Positions 22,458 through 35,156 of a DNA stretch of 64,000 nucleotides are shown in pieces. Under the pieces are notes generated by a model that was not told the origin of the DNA, searched no databases, and saw nothing but the letters and a program-made list of their open reading frames with translations. The position numbers were made by a program, and so were the translations under genes. Origin of the DNA: Bisporella sp. PMI_857 (Eukaryota > Ascomycota > Leotiomycetes > Helotiales > Helotiaceae); NCBI GenBank assembly GCA_021307315.1, contig JAJSPD010000001.1, positions 1,240,001 to 1,304,000 of the forward strand, written 5' to 3'. The first letter of the stretch is position 1, and each line of letters opens with the position of its first letter.

Positions 22458-25400
22458 CTATACATTTGTGTCATCGTTATCGCGCCAGATATGGGTGTCC
22501 CCCATACTTATGGTGCTTGCTACACTTTCCTCGCGGTCTAAAGATGGTGGTGTGTCTCCATAAGAGTCCTCAGAATCGGGTGAATTGTGTACCCACATCT
22601 TTTCCAATCTTTCAAGCCGTCAGCGTTGTGGACGCCATTAGCGCTAAATCTGCTAGACTTACGGCACAACAAGACTAGGGTTTATAAACCTTTGCCCTTT
22701 CTCCCTCGACTCATCAATTGTCGTACTTTGTCTTCGGACTATTCCAGATGGGCGCTCTTCATCTGTGAATGCGGTATCCATGTCCTCCATAATGCTACGC
22801 AAGGCGATGAACTTCATCAGCGGCTCATAAGTACGGCTGTAATAGTAACCTTAATATCACATTAGCTTTGGGATAACTGTGAGCGTATTCAATAAAGTTT
22901 GAAATCAGAAACCTCCGCACCAATATGATTTCAGTTGTCTCAGGCTGCGAATGTCCTTTCAAATGATTCCCAGCTATGAATCTAAAAAGGGCACTTACTA
23001 TACCAAACTGTGAACGGTATGAGTGGAACAACTAGGCTAGATGCTGTGAACTTTTCCTCGAGAGCAATCAAACCAGCCATCACAAGCTGAAATACGCCTA
23101 CAAGGCAGTCAGTTTCGGAAGTCCAGATATGGTACAATATTGGAAGTGCCATTTACCCATTCCGGCCATGATTCGGTAACAAATCATTGGCCATGCGCCA
23201 CCGGTCGCATGATGAGGACTATCCATAGCATAAAGTAGCTGATACTTATATGTATAATAGCCCAATGCAAAGTAAATCAGGCCAAAAAAGAGTATCATAT
23301 AACCTGCAGGCAGGATGCTGTAGACAAGGCACAATATGAAGATGAGGATGGCAGATGGAAGGTAAAAGCCATATTGGAAGATTGGAGGCTGAACTAGCTC
23401 TGCAAAGTCTCTAGGTGTCTTAGATCCTATGCGCATGATCGGGTATAAAAAGACGGTGCCGAATTCCAGTAATCGGAATGGCTGTAGCCCAATAGCTAGG
23501 AAATTAAAAGTTAGCAACCGAAATTAACGCCAACTCATCGAAAGGCAAAAATCAACAATTTACGAAGCACTGTCACGCAAGGAGGCAAGAACACACCTTG
23601 GAGGAGGATGAAATTGGTGTAAAAAGTGCCCAGCCTTTTCACAGAGCTCGCTAGCTCGTAGGATAATTTAGCAGGTTCTCGGGTTCTATCATATAGAGTT
23701 GGCCAGAATGTGCTGGCGGAACCACCAATAGTAAACACCAGGAAAAGATTAAAAAAGCTAACACAGTCAGTCCATGCCCCACAATTTATTAGGATTGTGA
23801 TGGATTTAGTGCAAGGGAGACGAACGTGAATAGAAAGTTCTTCGATACTAGAGCTAATTCGACATCGCCTTGAGATATCATTCCTTGTAGACTCCCTAAA
23901 TAGTCATATAAGAACGGAACAGCGAGGTTGAGCAACGAGACAACTAGAGTGGGCAGCCCAGTCTGTACCAAGGCTTTGAGAATCTCGCTGCTCTCCAAGA
24001 CATCGGCCAACCCTGGCCAAACTTGCCGAATCGAGCAAAGATCGAGCAGTCCAGCGAGCAGAAGCACCGGAATGAGCCAGAAGACTGAGAGTACTAGAAT
24101 GAAAATTGTGATAGTCCAGGACCGGAGCATTCGGCTTGGACGAGATAGGTATGTGTTGCGCCAGATAACATCCTAGATGAAATTAGATCATGGTACGAAG
24201 TCAAAGCTCCCCAGATTGAAATAAATATTATTCTACTTACTGATGGGGCTGGAGCTTGTTTTGCTAATAACTGACCCGCCGATCCATCAATGACCATCTG
24301 AACAAGTGCTTGACATTTCTGGATAGAATCCATAGTGACAAAGGCTAGAGGAGTGGCCTTGTACTCCTTCTTCCTTGCAGCCAAAATCTCATCATCAAGT
24401 CTCCGGAGCTTCTCCTGAAAATAGTTGATTGCATCGACTTTTCTACTCTGTAATCTAGATAATATATTAGCCATCTCGCCTTAAGTAATCCCATATAATT
24501 GCCCAAGGCTACATATGACACTAAACTTATAGCACTTAAAATGCAGGAGCAGAAGAGACGGGAAGCCTCAGGATATAAGTTATACATAACAATGGTTCTT
24601 ACTTCAGGAAGCCGTATCGAATACGAGTTGTGGGACGAGGTTCCTCGAGTGGTGTAGGATGATTGTTTCCCATAAGATTGCTGCTCTCATGATGGCTGGT
24701 GGACTCCTCATCATCTTGAAATCGCGGCTCTACTCGTTGTGGTCTGTAAGTCAAGATTAGCACTAAGGCACTTAATTTTCATTTCGATATGTCTTGCTTG
24801 GGAAGGGTTATAAGTGAAACGCTTCTTTACATAACGGTTCCTAAACTCTTTCGACCAAGATGTACCGTCCATGCTTCCTCCAGCTTTCGTAATGTGTATG
24901 CTCTCTGATCCATCAAGTCGTCTAACGGCTTCCATTTACGACATATCGTAACGCTTTCTACTCTCCCGATGTTGAGTTTCTCGATAGTTGCTTTGAGAAT
25001 TTCTTCTGATCTCAACTCACGAGGAATGCCAGATAGCCTAATGAAATTAGTTAAACTTTCAACCGAAAGCGCCTTCTAAAGTCGTGAAGGTGACACAGAG
25101 AAGTTCGGCTTTACACACTTAATTGTACGATCAGTGATAGTCTCTTGATCTCCGAGATATTCTTGTCTAACTTTGATGATCTGTAACGTTTGCACCCTCA
25201 TAAAGTAAATCGTCAAAGCCGTGAATAAGTATGTGAAAACTAGGTAAGCCCATAGATAGCTGGTATCCGGATGGTTGCCCTTCAAGCTTTTGTCCTCAAT
25301 CATAACCGCGGCCTCCATATCCCAATTGTGTATTTCGGGTAGGCGTATGGTAGTCCACAAAGGTGGCTCAATTGGTTGACTTGGATCAGAGCTATTCCCA

Positions 25401-26090
25401 GGGGATGGGAGATATGCAAAGTGCCTATTGATGGGCACCAAGACTATCGTTGTCACGAGAAACATGACAGTGAAAAGCCGCATCGACATTTTGAAAAAGG
25501 ATAGAAACTGCGATGTATTAAAAATGCTATCCACAAAGCGCCTACGGCCGGTGATAATGATTCCTCCTCGCCCAAACCGTTGTGCGAAACTTCGGCAGAG
25601 CATCGTGAGAAGAGATGTAGTAAGGCGCCTTGCGACATGCTCGAGCCTTCAACCCAACGATTTTTGTAATCAGCGGGCCACACCACTCAGCAGGATCTGT
25701 AACCCCCTTCTTCTGAAATAAATACCGTAGCAACTTACAACATGAGCATCCAGACCCGCAGATGCAAGCACTTCTTCCTCCGTCACTCTGTATAAAACTG
25801 GCATCCATCCGAAGAAGCTATCCGGAAGCTCGGGTAGGGAGACAGCGGCGTCGATTTGTTTCTTGCGTGCCGCATATAATGTTTTCCATCTTGGACGAAG
25901 AATCTAAACAGGTCAGCCTCCTGCAACAAGTTTTGGCGAAAATAGTAGAACCCACGCAGAATCCGACGAATGCAGACACCCCCAAAGCAAGAGATAGGAC
26001 AAGCTGGACATAGATTTCTTTCTGTGGCCCCCTAGGGTTTGTGGGATCGTATGCATCGCAGCTCTTTAGGGAAGAATTAAACGCGTCCAT
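22458..26090 (-). CDS. CSC1/OSCA-type (RSN1_7TM) stress-gated calcium-permeable cation channel
   Basis: Twelve minus-strand exons: 26090-25956, 25903-25739, 25507-25119, 25037-24831, 24743-24603, 24454-24241, 24172-23826, 23757-23597, 23495-23157, 23097-22999, 22849-22663, 22608-22458; 844 aa, the usual family length. The order of elements fits the family: first membrane helix (YVQLVLSLALGVSAFVGFC), LRPRWKTLYAARKK, two more helices around INRHFAYLP, the cytosolic domain (LSGIPRELR, LDDLMDQRAYTLRKLEEAW, DAINYFQEKLRRLDDEI), then DVIWRN and the seven-helix core with NFLFTFFNLFLVFTIGG, PFRLLEFGTVFLYP, ATGGAWPMICYRI and YYYSRTYEPLMKFIALRSI. Members sit in the plasma or inner membranes and open on osmotic or mechanical stress. 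An upstream in-frame ATG at 26162 would add 24 residues. Intron 2 is long (231 nt). Confidence 0.9.
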
Positions 26091-26713
26091 CGCGCTATCC
26101 TGCTCGAGATATGGGAGCTCAACACTGATGAAGCTTAAAATCGAGATGCTTATTTCGTACATCTGGATGTTTAGGCATAGTGACGTAGCAGGGGAAAAAT
26201 GGGGCTTTGCTAGGTATACTCCACACTAAAATAAAATGCACCTCCAATTAGGATGACAAGGCTACAGACACTATGTGAAAACCCCAGTACTTGCATGTCA
26301 TCACCTACTTGCTTCGGCGGATGAACAGATCAAAATAAAGGCAAGGATTAGTAAAGTGAGATTCGATACGTTTATAGTTGTACTCCCTAGAACTAAGTAA
26401 AATTAAAAAAGGTTCATCACAGTAGAAGTTCTATCTCTGCCTGCCCATTTCTAGTTTGGGTCTGCAAGCCTGCCGTCCATTGTTCCTTCCTTCCTGAATT
26501 GAGGGTTGGATTCTTAGCTACTTAATTACCATTTGGTAACCCACCAAGCAGAATCTTCTTCACCAAGTCTTTCTTCTCTTTCAACAATACCCTTTCCTTT
26601 TTCTCTTCTATCCTCGCTCACATTTGTGACAAGTATCGGTGCGGAGTTTTCTTGTTTGTGCAACTCAAAGAAACTATGGGCACTGATGATTCTGGTTTCT
26701 CTGATTTCTAAAC
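26091..26713. promoter_or_regulatory. Divergent promoter region of the channel gene and PCH2
   Basis: 623 bp between divergent start codons (26090 minus, 26714 plus). It contains a pyrimidine-rich TCTTCTT-type stretch near 26560-26620 just before PCH2, common in fungal promoters. No ORF of note. Confidence 0.55.
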
Positions 26714-28539
26714 ATGACAGAGTGTCTTGTTGCAGTACCCCCAAAACCTGTTTCTGCAGGCATCCTCTACGTTGAGGCGAGGATTCAGGACAATCTTGAG
26801 CCCAGCCTAGCCAGCATCTCTGTGGTAAAGTTTGGCATCGATCTGTACCACTATTTTCCTAACTTTTACGTAAGATTCAAGCTGAGCTAGAGAAGGAGCT
26901 CTCCAAGCCTGGGCAACTCTTTGACCTTGGGCAGGATTTGTTCACTGACACTGCTACGTACAGTGGGTGCAACATCTCATCTGTGTAAATTGCATTGCAA
27001 TAACGCGTGGCAGGAGCTTCTCTTCTTCTCCGTGACACCTTTGAGGATTCTAGAAAGATGCTTCACTCTCTAAATGTCGTAGAATATATTGGAACAAATA
27101 CGGGAACTACGAGTTACTCAACAGATTTCGTCCAAGTCAAAGTACAGATTTACAAGCTAAAGAGTACTAAAGATAAAGACGATGCGTTTGAACAGGGGGA
27201 AATTACTTCAATGCCTCACGTCAACTATGATGGATGCTGGGATGAGTAAGAAACTCCTTCATTTCCTCAACTATAGTCTGATTACATCCTAGCCTTTTCT
27301 TCGAGAAGGATTTGAAGGGGGATCTCATCAGTGTAATGACGAATATACGTGAGTGTCCGCCTTAACTCTCAATATGACATCGAATCTTGACCTCATCACA
27401 AGTCCGATTTTCTCGGCCACCGAGTAAAAAGAGAGCAAACATGAACCCAGTCATCCTGCTTCATGGAAAGCCTGGAACTGGTAAAACAACTCTTTGTCAG
27501 GGCTTAGCCCAAAAGATATCGATCCGATTGAGCCACACATACAAGGAGACAAAATTAGTGCAAATTAGAACTGCAACTTTGCTATCCAAATATTACAGTG
27601 AGGTGCCTTCTTACACACTCATACCGTACTGACCTGTGCTTCACAGGCGAAAGCGCAAAACAAGTAGATAATATATTTATGACCATCGAAATGATGTGCT
27701 CAGGGAATCCAGAGCAGTTCATTTGTGTTCTGATAGATGAGGTTGAGAGTATTGCCAGTTCTCGAGAGCGGAGCATGCATGGCGAGGCTCAAGACTCTTT
27801 ACGAGCCACCAATGCCCTCCTCACTGGCTTGGATAGGGCTAAAAAATACTCAAATGTAGTATTTCTTTGTACCTCGAATATGTCGGAGTGCCTAGATGCT
27901 GTCCGTGAGAGATTTTACTGTTCCATGCCGTATGATACTTATATTAGGCAGGCATTCCTAGACAGATGTGGAATAAACATCGCAGTACATCAACCAACAC
28001 CTCACGTACAGTATGAGATCCTTCGAAATCGCATTCACGGATTGATATCGAATGATGTAATCAGATCAACCCATAGGCTTCCATCTTATCGGGAAGCGCA
28101 GCGCTACAACGCATGCGTCAAAACTACAAGCGAGCAGACCGATTTGCAATCGCTAATGTATGATAGTGCAACCTATCTCGAGCTGTCTCATGGTATCAGG
28201 CTAGTCCGTATCGTCGAAGCCATTGAGAAGATTGGGGTCCTTAGTGGCCGAGCACTGAAACAGCTACCAGAAATGTCGATTCTAAGGTATCTAAAAGGAG
28301 GTGATTGTGATCTGGACATGGCGTTCCAATTAATTGAGAAGAGTGTCGGCGAAGCTGGCGCTGGAGGCACAGATAGCAACAACGCTCATGCGGGAACTGA
28401 GGATGATGGGTCTCGGTTGGGAAAGCGAATACGCGAAGCCGATGAGAACATTGAGGAAGATTTGGGTGCAATAGATATTCTCGTCACAGCTTTGCGAAGG
28501 TACTCCAAGAGGCTAAAGAATGGGAGTGGTGCTTTCTAA
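26714..28539 (+). CDS. PCH2: Pch2/TRIP13-family AAA+ ATPase (meiotic checkpoint, HORMA remodeller)
   Basis: Seven exons: 26714-26824, 26875-26962, 27014-27245, 27293-27348, 27403-27597, 27647-27900, 27952-28539; 507 aa. Known role: hexameric ATPase that remodels HORMA-domain proteins at meiotic chromosomes, and in the spindle checkpoint. Seen: Walker A HGKPGTGKTT (about residue 184), SESAKQ, Walker B VLIDEVES (about 258), sensor 1 TSNM, LDA-AFLDRCGI with the Arg finger, and sensor 2 GVLSGRALKQLP. The sixth intron, 27901-27951, is 51 nt, lacks a stop and would otherwise insert 17 residues in the conserved LDAAFLDR block, so removal is strongly favoured. The N-terminal region with LLLRDTFEDSR fits the substrate-binding domain. 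The C-terminal 80 residues are acidic, variable and end in a basic helix. Confidence 0.9.
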
Positions 28540-30574
28540 AGTTTTGCTTTCGTACTGTGCTGTCTTATCGCGAGCAACGTCTCTTTGCCTAGCTGCTTTA
28601 ACTAATGCTTCGAATCGAATCTTTGAGCTAGATTCCAAAACAAGAGCTATTATGTGATGCTACAACAGTCAGCAAACACGCAGGCGCGCACTGGAAGTAC
28701 GGCACGTTTACCGAACCCTCAAGCACTTTAACTGACCGTAAACTCCCAGTCTCTACAAGGATAACCTCTGACATGAGCGTGTGAGGCAGCTGTATCCGGC
28801 GAAGACATCTCAAGGTTTCAAAGCTCTAGATTTTTGACTACCCCAGACATTGGGCATCAAGAACTCATCCCACCACCAGATCATGCAAAGACGTCTAGAT
28901 CCTGTTACACCGCGGTTGGTGTATGCTCCTGCTACAGTTCTATTCTCTCGATTCGATGCCACGAGACAACCTACGTAGCACGTCGGTGCATCGTTCTGGG
29001 TCGGGCCGTTCTTGTAAATTTGATATCTGATAGTTGCCAGACGATACAGGAGTCGACACCCTCTTTGCCAGGTAATGCTCCCTCCCGTGGACAGGTTTTT
29101 GGTCCCAGAGCAGGGCAGGTGATTCGACTGTTGAATTTAAAGAGCACGGAAGCATAAGAGCTACGGAAATAATCGGTACAAGCCGTCGGGGCAAGGGAAA
29201 TACTTAAGGTTGCATTTTCTCACTGTGTTGACCAAGAACAATGCGGGGACGTTAGAGCTGGACAAGTCAGGTTAAGCACGGGTGTGATTTAGTGGCATCG
29301 AGTGGTTCATGGGTTTGCACTATACTGTCGCGTAGAACAGTAGAGGTTATCCGGAGCACAGCTCCTAAGTGTCATGGTGCAGCAGTAGCCTGGGCGGTGA
29401 AAGTGTGGCTGGGCCTGACGAGAGACATGTGGGTGAGTGTGTGGTGTTTTCCCCCTTGACGTCTTTATTAGCTCGGTCAACGTCATACACTTTCTGGAAC
29501 CACTGGGGAAGAGACGGCTGCTGATAAGTATTTGCTTGGGTGACAGCAACGTCCCCTGCTCAATACATAAAATGGATGAGAATGGGACCAAGAGTAAGCT
29601 GGCTTATATGGGTATTCCATCAAGTGGTAGCTAGTGAAAGAGGATCAAGCAAAACAATACGCATTTGATGGCTTTAGACTACGAATAGAGTTCAATATGA
29701 ACAAGTTTGGTACATAGCTACCTATGGAGCAAAGCCTAAAATCGATTTCTATGGTACCACATGGAAGGTTACTGTGTAGTATACGAGTTACACTGCTAAA
29801 TGGCTCATGTTGCAGCCTATCAGCACCCCACCTTATGATCCTTCATTGTCATACCCAACAATCGACGGGGCCAGATGCACCCAGATGCACCAGCCTCAAC
29901 ACCCAATTCTGCCAGAGGAAAACCGCCAAGTGGAAGTTGGACCATTGATGCACAATCCTGGTAGACAGTGCGCTCATCCCATTTTGCGCATATGTGTGTG
30001 CCTGACGTACCTTGGTAAGTTCTAATTCCGATCCTTATTTCTCCCTACACATCTCGATCCCAAAAAAAAAAGTCATGACAAGAGGTTTTTTGTGACTTTA
30101 CCAATTCTTTTATGAGCCGATTTACACACCATTTTCAGATGATCTGATCTCTTGCCTCCTCCCTCTACTTCTACGTGCCTACATGTAATTGTTTCAGCTT
30201 AGGAATTGAAAATCCTCTTTCGTTTTCCTACCAGCTGTCCCGCTTCCCTGAACCACAACGTAATATCTCTTCGCATTGGATATCTGGAGAAAACCCGTGC
30301 AGGTCGATACACTTCCGGGTTACTGCTTTGCTGGTAATTGTTGTTGATATCCATCATCCGCCACTGCCTTTCGAAAACTCTGGGCACAACCCGAATATCA
30401 CGCAAGCTCACTCCTTCGATTCTTCTACCGGAGCAGAATCGATCTTCTACGCAACTTAAGAATTGACTCCCTATTTCATAGACAAGGCTCATGACTGCGA
30501 GATTTGGGGGCTACAGAATTGTCTTTGCGCCCTTCATACAACCTAAGTTGAGACAGTCCGCATAAACTGCTACC
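28540..30574. other. Two-kilobase gap upstream of the trehalose gene
   Basis: No convincing gene. Several frames of 65-107 codons on both strands (for example 28834-29157 plus, 29307-29591 minus) lack motifs and splice partners. A 10-nt tandem duplication occurs at about 29874-29893. The last 400 bp are CT-rich and probably form the long 5' leader and promoter of the downstream gene. Confidence 0.45.
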
Positions 30575-33515
30575 ATGACTGTCTTTGTAGTATCTCTGTA
30601 AGTGTCATACAATTGAGCTTCTTACGCCACTGCCAAAGCTTTCAATAACTGCCCTGCACTGTCAGATTGCTAATTCGTGTACAGCTTTCTTCCAAACACC
30701 ATCAATTTCACTCTGCCTACCTCGACCTCAACTATTGGAGGCCGTCGACAATCCCCACCACAACCTCCTCGCAGACAAACTACCAAACCCCCTCTAGACA
30801 CCAAAAAACCTAGTCTGTTTGCACAACGAGATATCACGCCTCCAGATACCCCAATCGCAGATGATGGCCACGAAGAATTCTTTGCCCCGGACAGCGAAAG
30901 CGCCGAGTTGCACGTAGCCCATTATCCCAAACAAGAAGAAGGCGTTCGTCGTTCAATCCTTGCCCCAAGTGATCCACACTCTCCAGCATGGGGTTCCGGA
31001 AAGCTGTTCACACAGCCTCAATCCAGAGCTAGCTCTCCACCACCTGCAGATATTCTAAAACATAACAAGTTGGTTGATAAGGCGGCTGCTCTTGGACGGG
31101 CCGGCATTCGACAGCCTCAATTAGGGGAGCGCAGTGAAAGTCATGACAGAGTGTTTGCACATGCCGATTGGACAGTGGTACCCGCAGATCAGGGCAACGG
31201 AGGGCTTAGAAATGCGGTGCAAGCGGCTGTTCGAAATGGAGAGCTCCACGACAAGATCTGGGTCGGTACGTTGGGCATGCCTACGGATGCTCTCGAAGAC
31301 ACGCAACGAAAACAAGACATTGAGGACCGGTTGGCTACTGAATACGATTCCGTTACCGTTTTCTGTAAGGACAGTGACTTTGATGGGCACTATACGCATT
31401 ACTGCAAGCAAATTCTTTGGCCAGTCTTCCATTATCAGATTCCTGATAATCCTAAGAGCAAAGCCTACGAAGACCATTCCTGGGTATTCTACAGAAAGGT
31501 CAACCAGAACTTTGCGGACAAGATCATTAGGGAATGGAAGCGTGGAGATGTTATCTGGATTCATGATTACCATTTACTTCTGGTTCCAGCTATGGTACGG
31601 GAAAAACTTCCAGATGCCAAGATCGGATTCTTCCTTCATGTTGCCTTTCCATCATCTGAGGTTTTCCGCTGCTTAGCAACTCGAAAGGAGCTGCTTGAAG
31701 GTATGCTTGGTGCCAACCTCATCGGATTTCAGATTAAGGAGTACGCGCGCCACTTCTTGCAGACTTGTAGCAGAATCCTTTGTGTTGAAGCTACCAATGA
31801 CGGTGTTCAACTTGAAAATCGGTTCGTGGATGTTGTGGATCTTGCTATTGGCATCGATCCTGTCGCACTTGATATGAATCGCGCTGATCCAGAGCTCCAA
31901 GTATGGTTGAAAGCTATGCAAGAGCGCTATCGTGGAAAGAAGCTCATTGTTGCAAGAGACAAGTTGGATCACGTGCGTGGTGTTCGACAAAAGCTATTGG
32001 CCTACGAGCTCTTCCTGAACAAGAACCCCGAGTGGCGAGACAATGTAGTTATGATTCAAGTAGCGACATCCACAACCGAGCAAGCTGAGCTAGATGCAAC
32101 TGTTTCTGATATCGTCACCCGAGTCAATTCTTCGTGGGCCAATTTGGCGTATCAACCAGTTGTGTATCTGAAGCAAGATATCCTATACCCCCAATATCTA
32201 GCACTGCTTACTGTAGCTGATGCACTTCTAATTACGAGCCAGCGAGAGGGGATGAACTTAACATCACACGAATACCTCTTCTGCCAAGACGGCAAGTTTG
32301 AAGGTCATAACAGATTTGGTTCTCTTATCTTGAGTGAGTTCACTGGAAGTGCATCCGTTTTTGGAGGGAATGAGCTTTCTGTCAATCCCTGGGATTATCG
32401 AGCAACTGCAGATGCAATCAAGAAAGCTTTGGAAATGAGCGACGAAGAGAAAAAGGCTCGATGGGACAAGTTGTATGCCGCCGTTATGCATCACACTGCC
32501 CACCATTGGCATACTGCCTTCCTCAAGAGACTTGATAAAGCCTATGACGAGCAAAATTCCCGTGGTGCAATTTCGATTCCTCGTTTATCTATCAACATGC
32601 TTGGAGAAAAGTATAAGCAGTCAGAACGCAGACTTTTCATGCTAGATTATGAGGGAACAGTTGCCTCCTGGGGATCGCCAACAAGCATCATCTTGACAAG
32701 CCCTCAACGCACAATCGACGCATTGAACCAAATCCTTCAGGATGAGCGCAATGTTGTTTATGTCATGTCAAGCCGTAAGCCCGAGGAATTGGACACATTA
32801 TTCAAGCGCGTCCCATATCTTGGCCTTATCGCAGAGAATGGTTGCTTCATCAAGGAATTCAAAAAGACACACTGGTACGAGTTAGCCGACCCTGTGAAGA
32901 TGCGCGCTTGGCAGGAGTCAGTTGAAGGCATCATGAAGTACTATCAGGAGCGAACCCCAGGCTCGTGGGTGGAGACTCGACACTGCAGTATTGTGTTCCA
33001 CTATAAGGACGCCGATGATTATGAGAGTGCTGCTCGTCAAGCTGGTGACTGTGCAAGTCATATCAACGATGCTTGCGAGGAACAACGAGTCAGAGCTATT
33101 CCAATAGAAGGTATGACATGTGCAGGTCCAGCTAATTATCGCTAACAATTCCATAGGTGCTGTCATTGTTGAGCCAATTGACTGGAGCAAGGCCACAGCC
33201 GCCGAAAAGATTTTCGCACGTATGACAAAGAATATTCTTCCCAACGCGCCATACAGCTCTCCCGTCGATTTCCTCATGGTTGCTGGTGATGGTCGAGAAG
33301 ACGAATGCATTTTCCGCTGGGCAAATGAATTAGAGAGAAACAAGACCATTGAGAGTGTTACGACTGTAAGCTTGGGAAATAGAAACACTGAGGCTAGCTT
33401 CACCATCACTCAGGGAGTTACTGGTAATGCATTCCGTCCACTAAAAATGTCATACTCACACTAATAAATGACAGGAGTTTTGGCCGCCATACAGAAATTG
33501 GCCAAAATAACATAG
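30575..33515 (+). CDS. TPS3: Regulatory subunit of the trehalose synthase complex (Tps3/Tsl1 type)
   Basis: Four exons: a 23-nt first exon 30575-30597, then 30685-33110, 33157-33423 and 33475-33515; 918 aa. The disordered N-terminus (about 130 residues, Pro/Ser-rich) precedes a glycosyltransferase-20 domain (WVGTLG, WIHDYHLLLVP, FFLHVAFPSSE, GIDP, REGMNLTSHEY) and a HAD-type trehalose-phosphatase-like domain. Active trehalose-phosphate synthases have VDRLDYIKG; here it is ARDKLDHVRG. The HAD motif DxDx(T/V) is DYEGT, so the second Asp is Glu. Both catalytic sites are thus altered, as expected of Tps3/Tsl1 subunits that stabilise and regulate Tps1-Tps2 in the cytosol under heat, osmotic or carbon stress. 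The gene reads as intact, and the degeneracy is a family trait rather than decay. Confidence 0.9.
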
Positions 33516-34055
33516 CTTCCCCTTTTGCATTTTGGACAAGCTCCAAAATGATATGAGGTAATGTCTTTTGATGATGGAATGACTAAAGAATTAGCATAGC
33601 AAAGGCGCATGGGAGAACTGTTTGGAAATCAACGATTGGCTCAGGAGCAAATACATAGATGGAGGATATTCATAACATGCAAATGTTTCGCATGATAGGT
33701 CTCTTTGTCGGTACTTCAATTACACAATTCTCTTCTCCATATTCAATGTCTCATCTCCTTCCGTATATACGGTGTTTAATTTTATCCTCGAGCAATATTT
33801 GATAGGTTAAAAACGACTCCCGAGCTTTCATTTCATATATAAGTGGTGGTATTAGGCAAGATGCTTTAACCTAAGCTAAAGATACCTAACTTAAGTCATA
33901 GAAGTGGGATATGGACACCCCTCTCTTAATCCTTTAGCCGTTGCTCGCTCCGGACTTGTATTTACGCGTTCTCACTCCCATTTATCAACACAATTTCTAT
34001 TCATGGGAGATACCATCCCCATCCACCTCGAATATAGATCAATTCTCCTCCCACA
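33516..34055. other. Intergenic, AT-rich
   Basis: 540 bp with the 3' UTR of the trehalose gene and the promoter of the oxidoreductase. A palindrome-like ACCTAAGCTAAAG/ACCTAACTTAAG-type AT-rich stretch lies near 33865-33900. No ORF of interest. Confidence 0.45.
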
Positions 34056-35156
34056 ATGACTTCAGAAGTCAAGCTCGATATAGCAATCATAGGTACAGGC
34101 CTCATCGGGCCGCGCCACGCCGTCTCCGTAATCAATAACGCATCCGCCAACCTAACCGCGCTCGTGGACCCCGCTCCCCCCGCCGCCACAACTGCCGCAT
34201 CTATTAACACGCCGCACTACCCCAGCATATCCGCTTTGCTCTGCTCTCCGCACCGTCCGCTCGCAGCCATTATCTGCACCCCAAACAATACGCACGTCCC
34301 GCTTGCCCTCGAGCTCATCGCCGCGGGCATCCACGTCCTCGTAGAAAAACCTATCTCCACCACCATCCCCGACGGCATCAAACTCATAAGCGCTGCCCGC
34401 GAAGCCGGCGTGAAGCTGCTGGTTGGGCACCATCGACGCTTCAACCCGTACCTCCTCGCCGCCAAAAAGGTATTGGCGGATGAGAGCCTGGGGAAGGTGA
34501 TCGCGGTGCAGGGGAGCTGGTGCTTGTGCAAGCCGCCAGCGTATTTTGACGGTATCGGCGCGTGGAGGCGGGATGGAGAGGGTGGCGGTGTGGTGCTGAT
34601 TAATTTGATTCATGAGGTTGATCTGCTGCAATACCTGCTTGGACCCATCGACCTCGTATCTGCGCTGCCGACGCCGAAGACGAGGGGTTTCGCTGCGGAG
34701 GAGGGCGCCGCTGTCCTTTTGAGGTTTAGAAGCGGCGTCGTGGGCACGTTTGTGCTGAGTGATGCGGCGCCGAGCCCTTGGAACTTCGAGGCGGGCACGG
34801 ACGAGAACCCGATGATTCCTCACTCTGGAAAGGAGCATGGCGCAGGTGGGTTTTATAGGATTTTGGGCACGGAGGCCGCGTTGAGCGTACCGGATCTGAC
34901 CAGGTGGAGCTATGACGGGAGGAAGGAGAGGTCGTGGACCGAGGAGCTGGTTAGGGAGGAGTTGACAGTGGATAAGGAAGTGGTGCCATTTGATATGCAA
35001 GTTCAGCACTTTGTTAATGTGGTGAGAGGGCGTGAAGAGCCGAGTTGTACGGGTGAAGAGGGGTTGCGCGCGTTGGTGGTTTGTGAGGCTATTAAGAGGG
35101 CGATGCGGTCCGGCCTGCCCGTGGAGATTGACGGGTTTGAGATTAGAGAAAGGTGA
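34056..35156 (+). CDS. Gfo/Idh/MocA-family NAD(P)-dependent oxidoreductase
   Basis: Single exon, 366 aa, the usual size. The N-terminal Rossmann fold begins IAIIGTGLIGPRHA (GxGxxG at about residues 12-17), and AAIICTPNNTHVPLA and VLVEKPIST are the family-typical strand 4 and the EKP motif with the catalytic-site Lys. The second domain starts at VGHHRRFNPY and includes GGGVVLINLIHEVDLLQYLLG with the conserved His-x-x-Asp-like pair. Such enzymes oxidise or reduce sugars, inositol or amino-sugar derivatives in the cytosol. The substrate is not predictable here. Base use is unusual for the window: third positions are strongly G/C-rich, especially over the first 400 bp, and the gene lacks introns. 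That fits either high expression or horizontal origin; I cannot separate these. Confidence 0.9.
   Translation: MTSEVKLDIAIIGTGLIGPRHAVSVINNASANLTALVDPAPPAATTAASINTPHYPSISALLCSPHRPLAAIICTPNNTHVPLALELIAAGIHVLVEKPISTTIPDGIKLISAAREAGVKLLVGHHRRFNPYLLAAKKVLADESLGKVIAVQGSWCLCKPPAYFDGIGAWRRDGEGGGVVLINLIHEVDLLQYLLGPIDLVSALPTPKTRGFAAEEGAAVLLRFRSGVVGTFVLSDAAPSPWNFEAGTDENPMIPHSGKEHGAGGFYRILGTEAALSVPDLTRWSYDGRKERSWTEELVREELTVDKEVVPFDMQVQHFVNVVRGREEPSCTGEEGLRALVVCEAIKRAMRSGLPVEIDGFEIRER

Noticed and set aside
29307..29591. 95-codon minus-strand frame and other frames in the 28.5-30.5 kb gap
   Set aside because: No motif, no splice partners, weak start context; consistent with chance in a long non-coding stretch.
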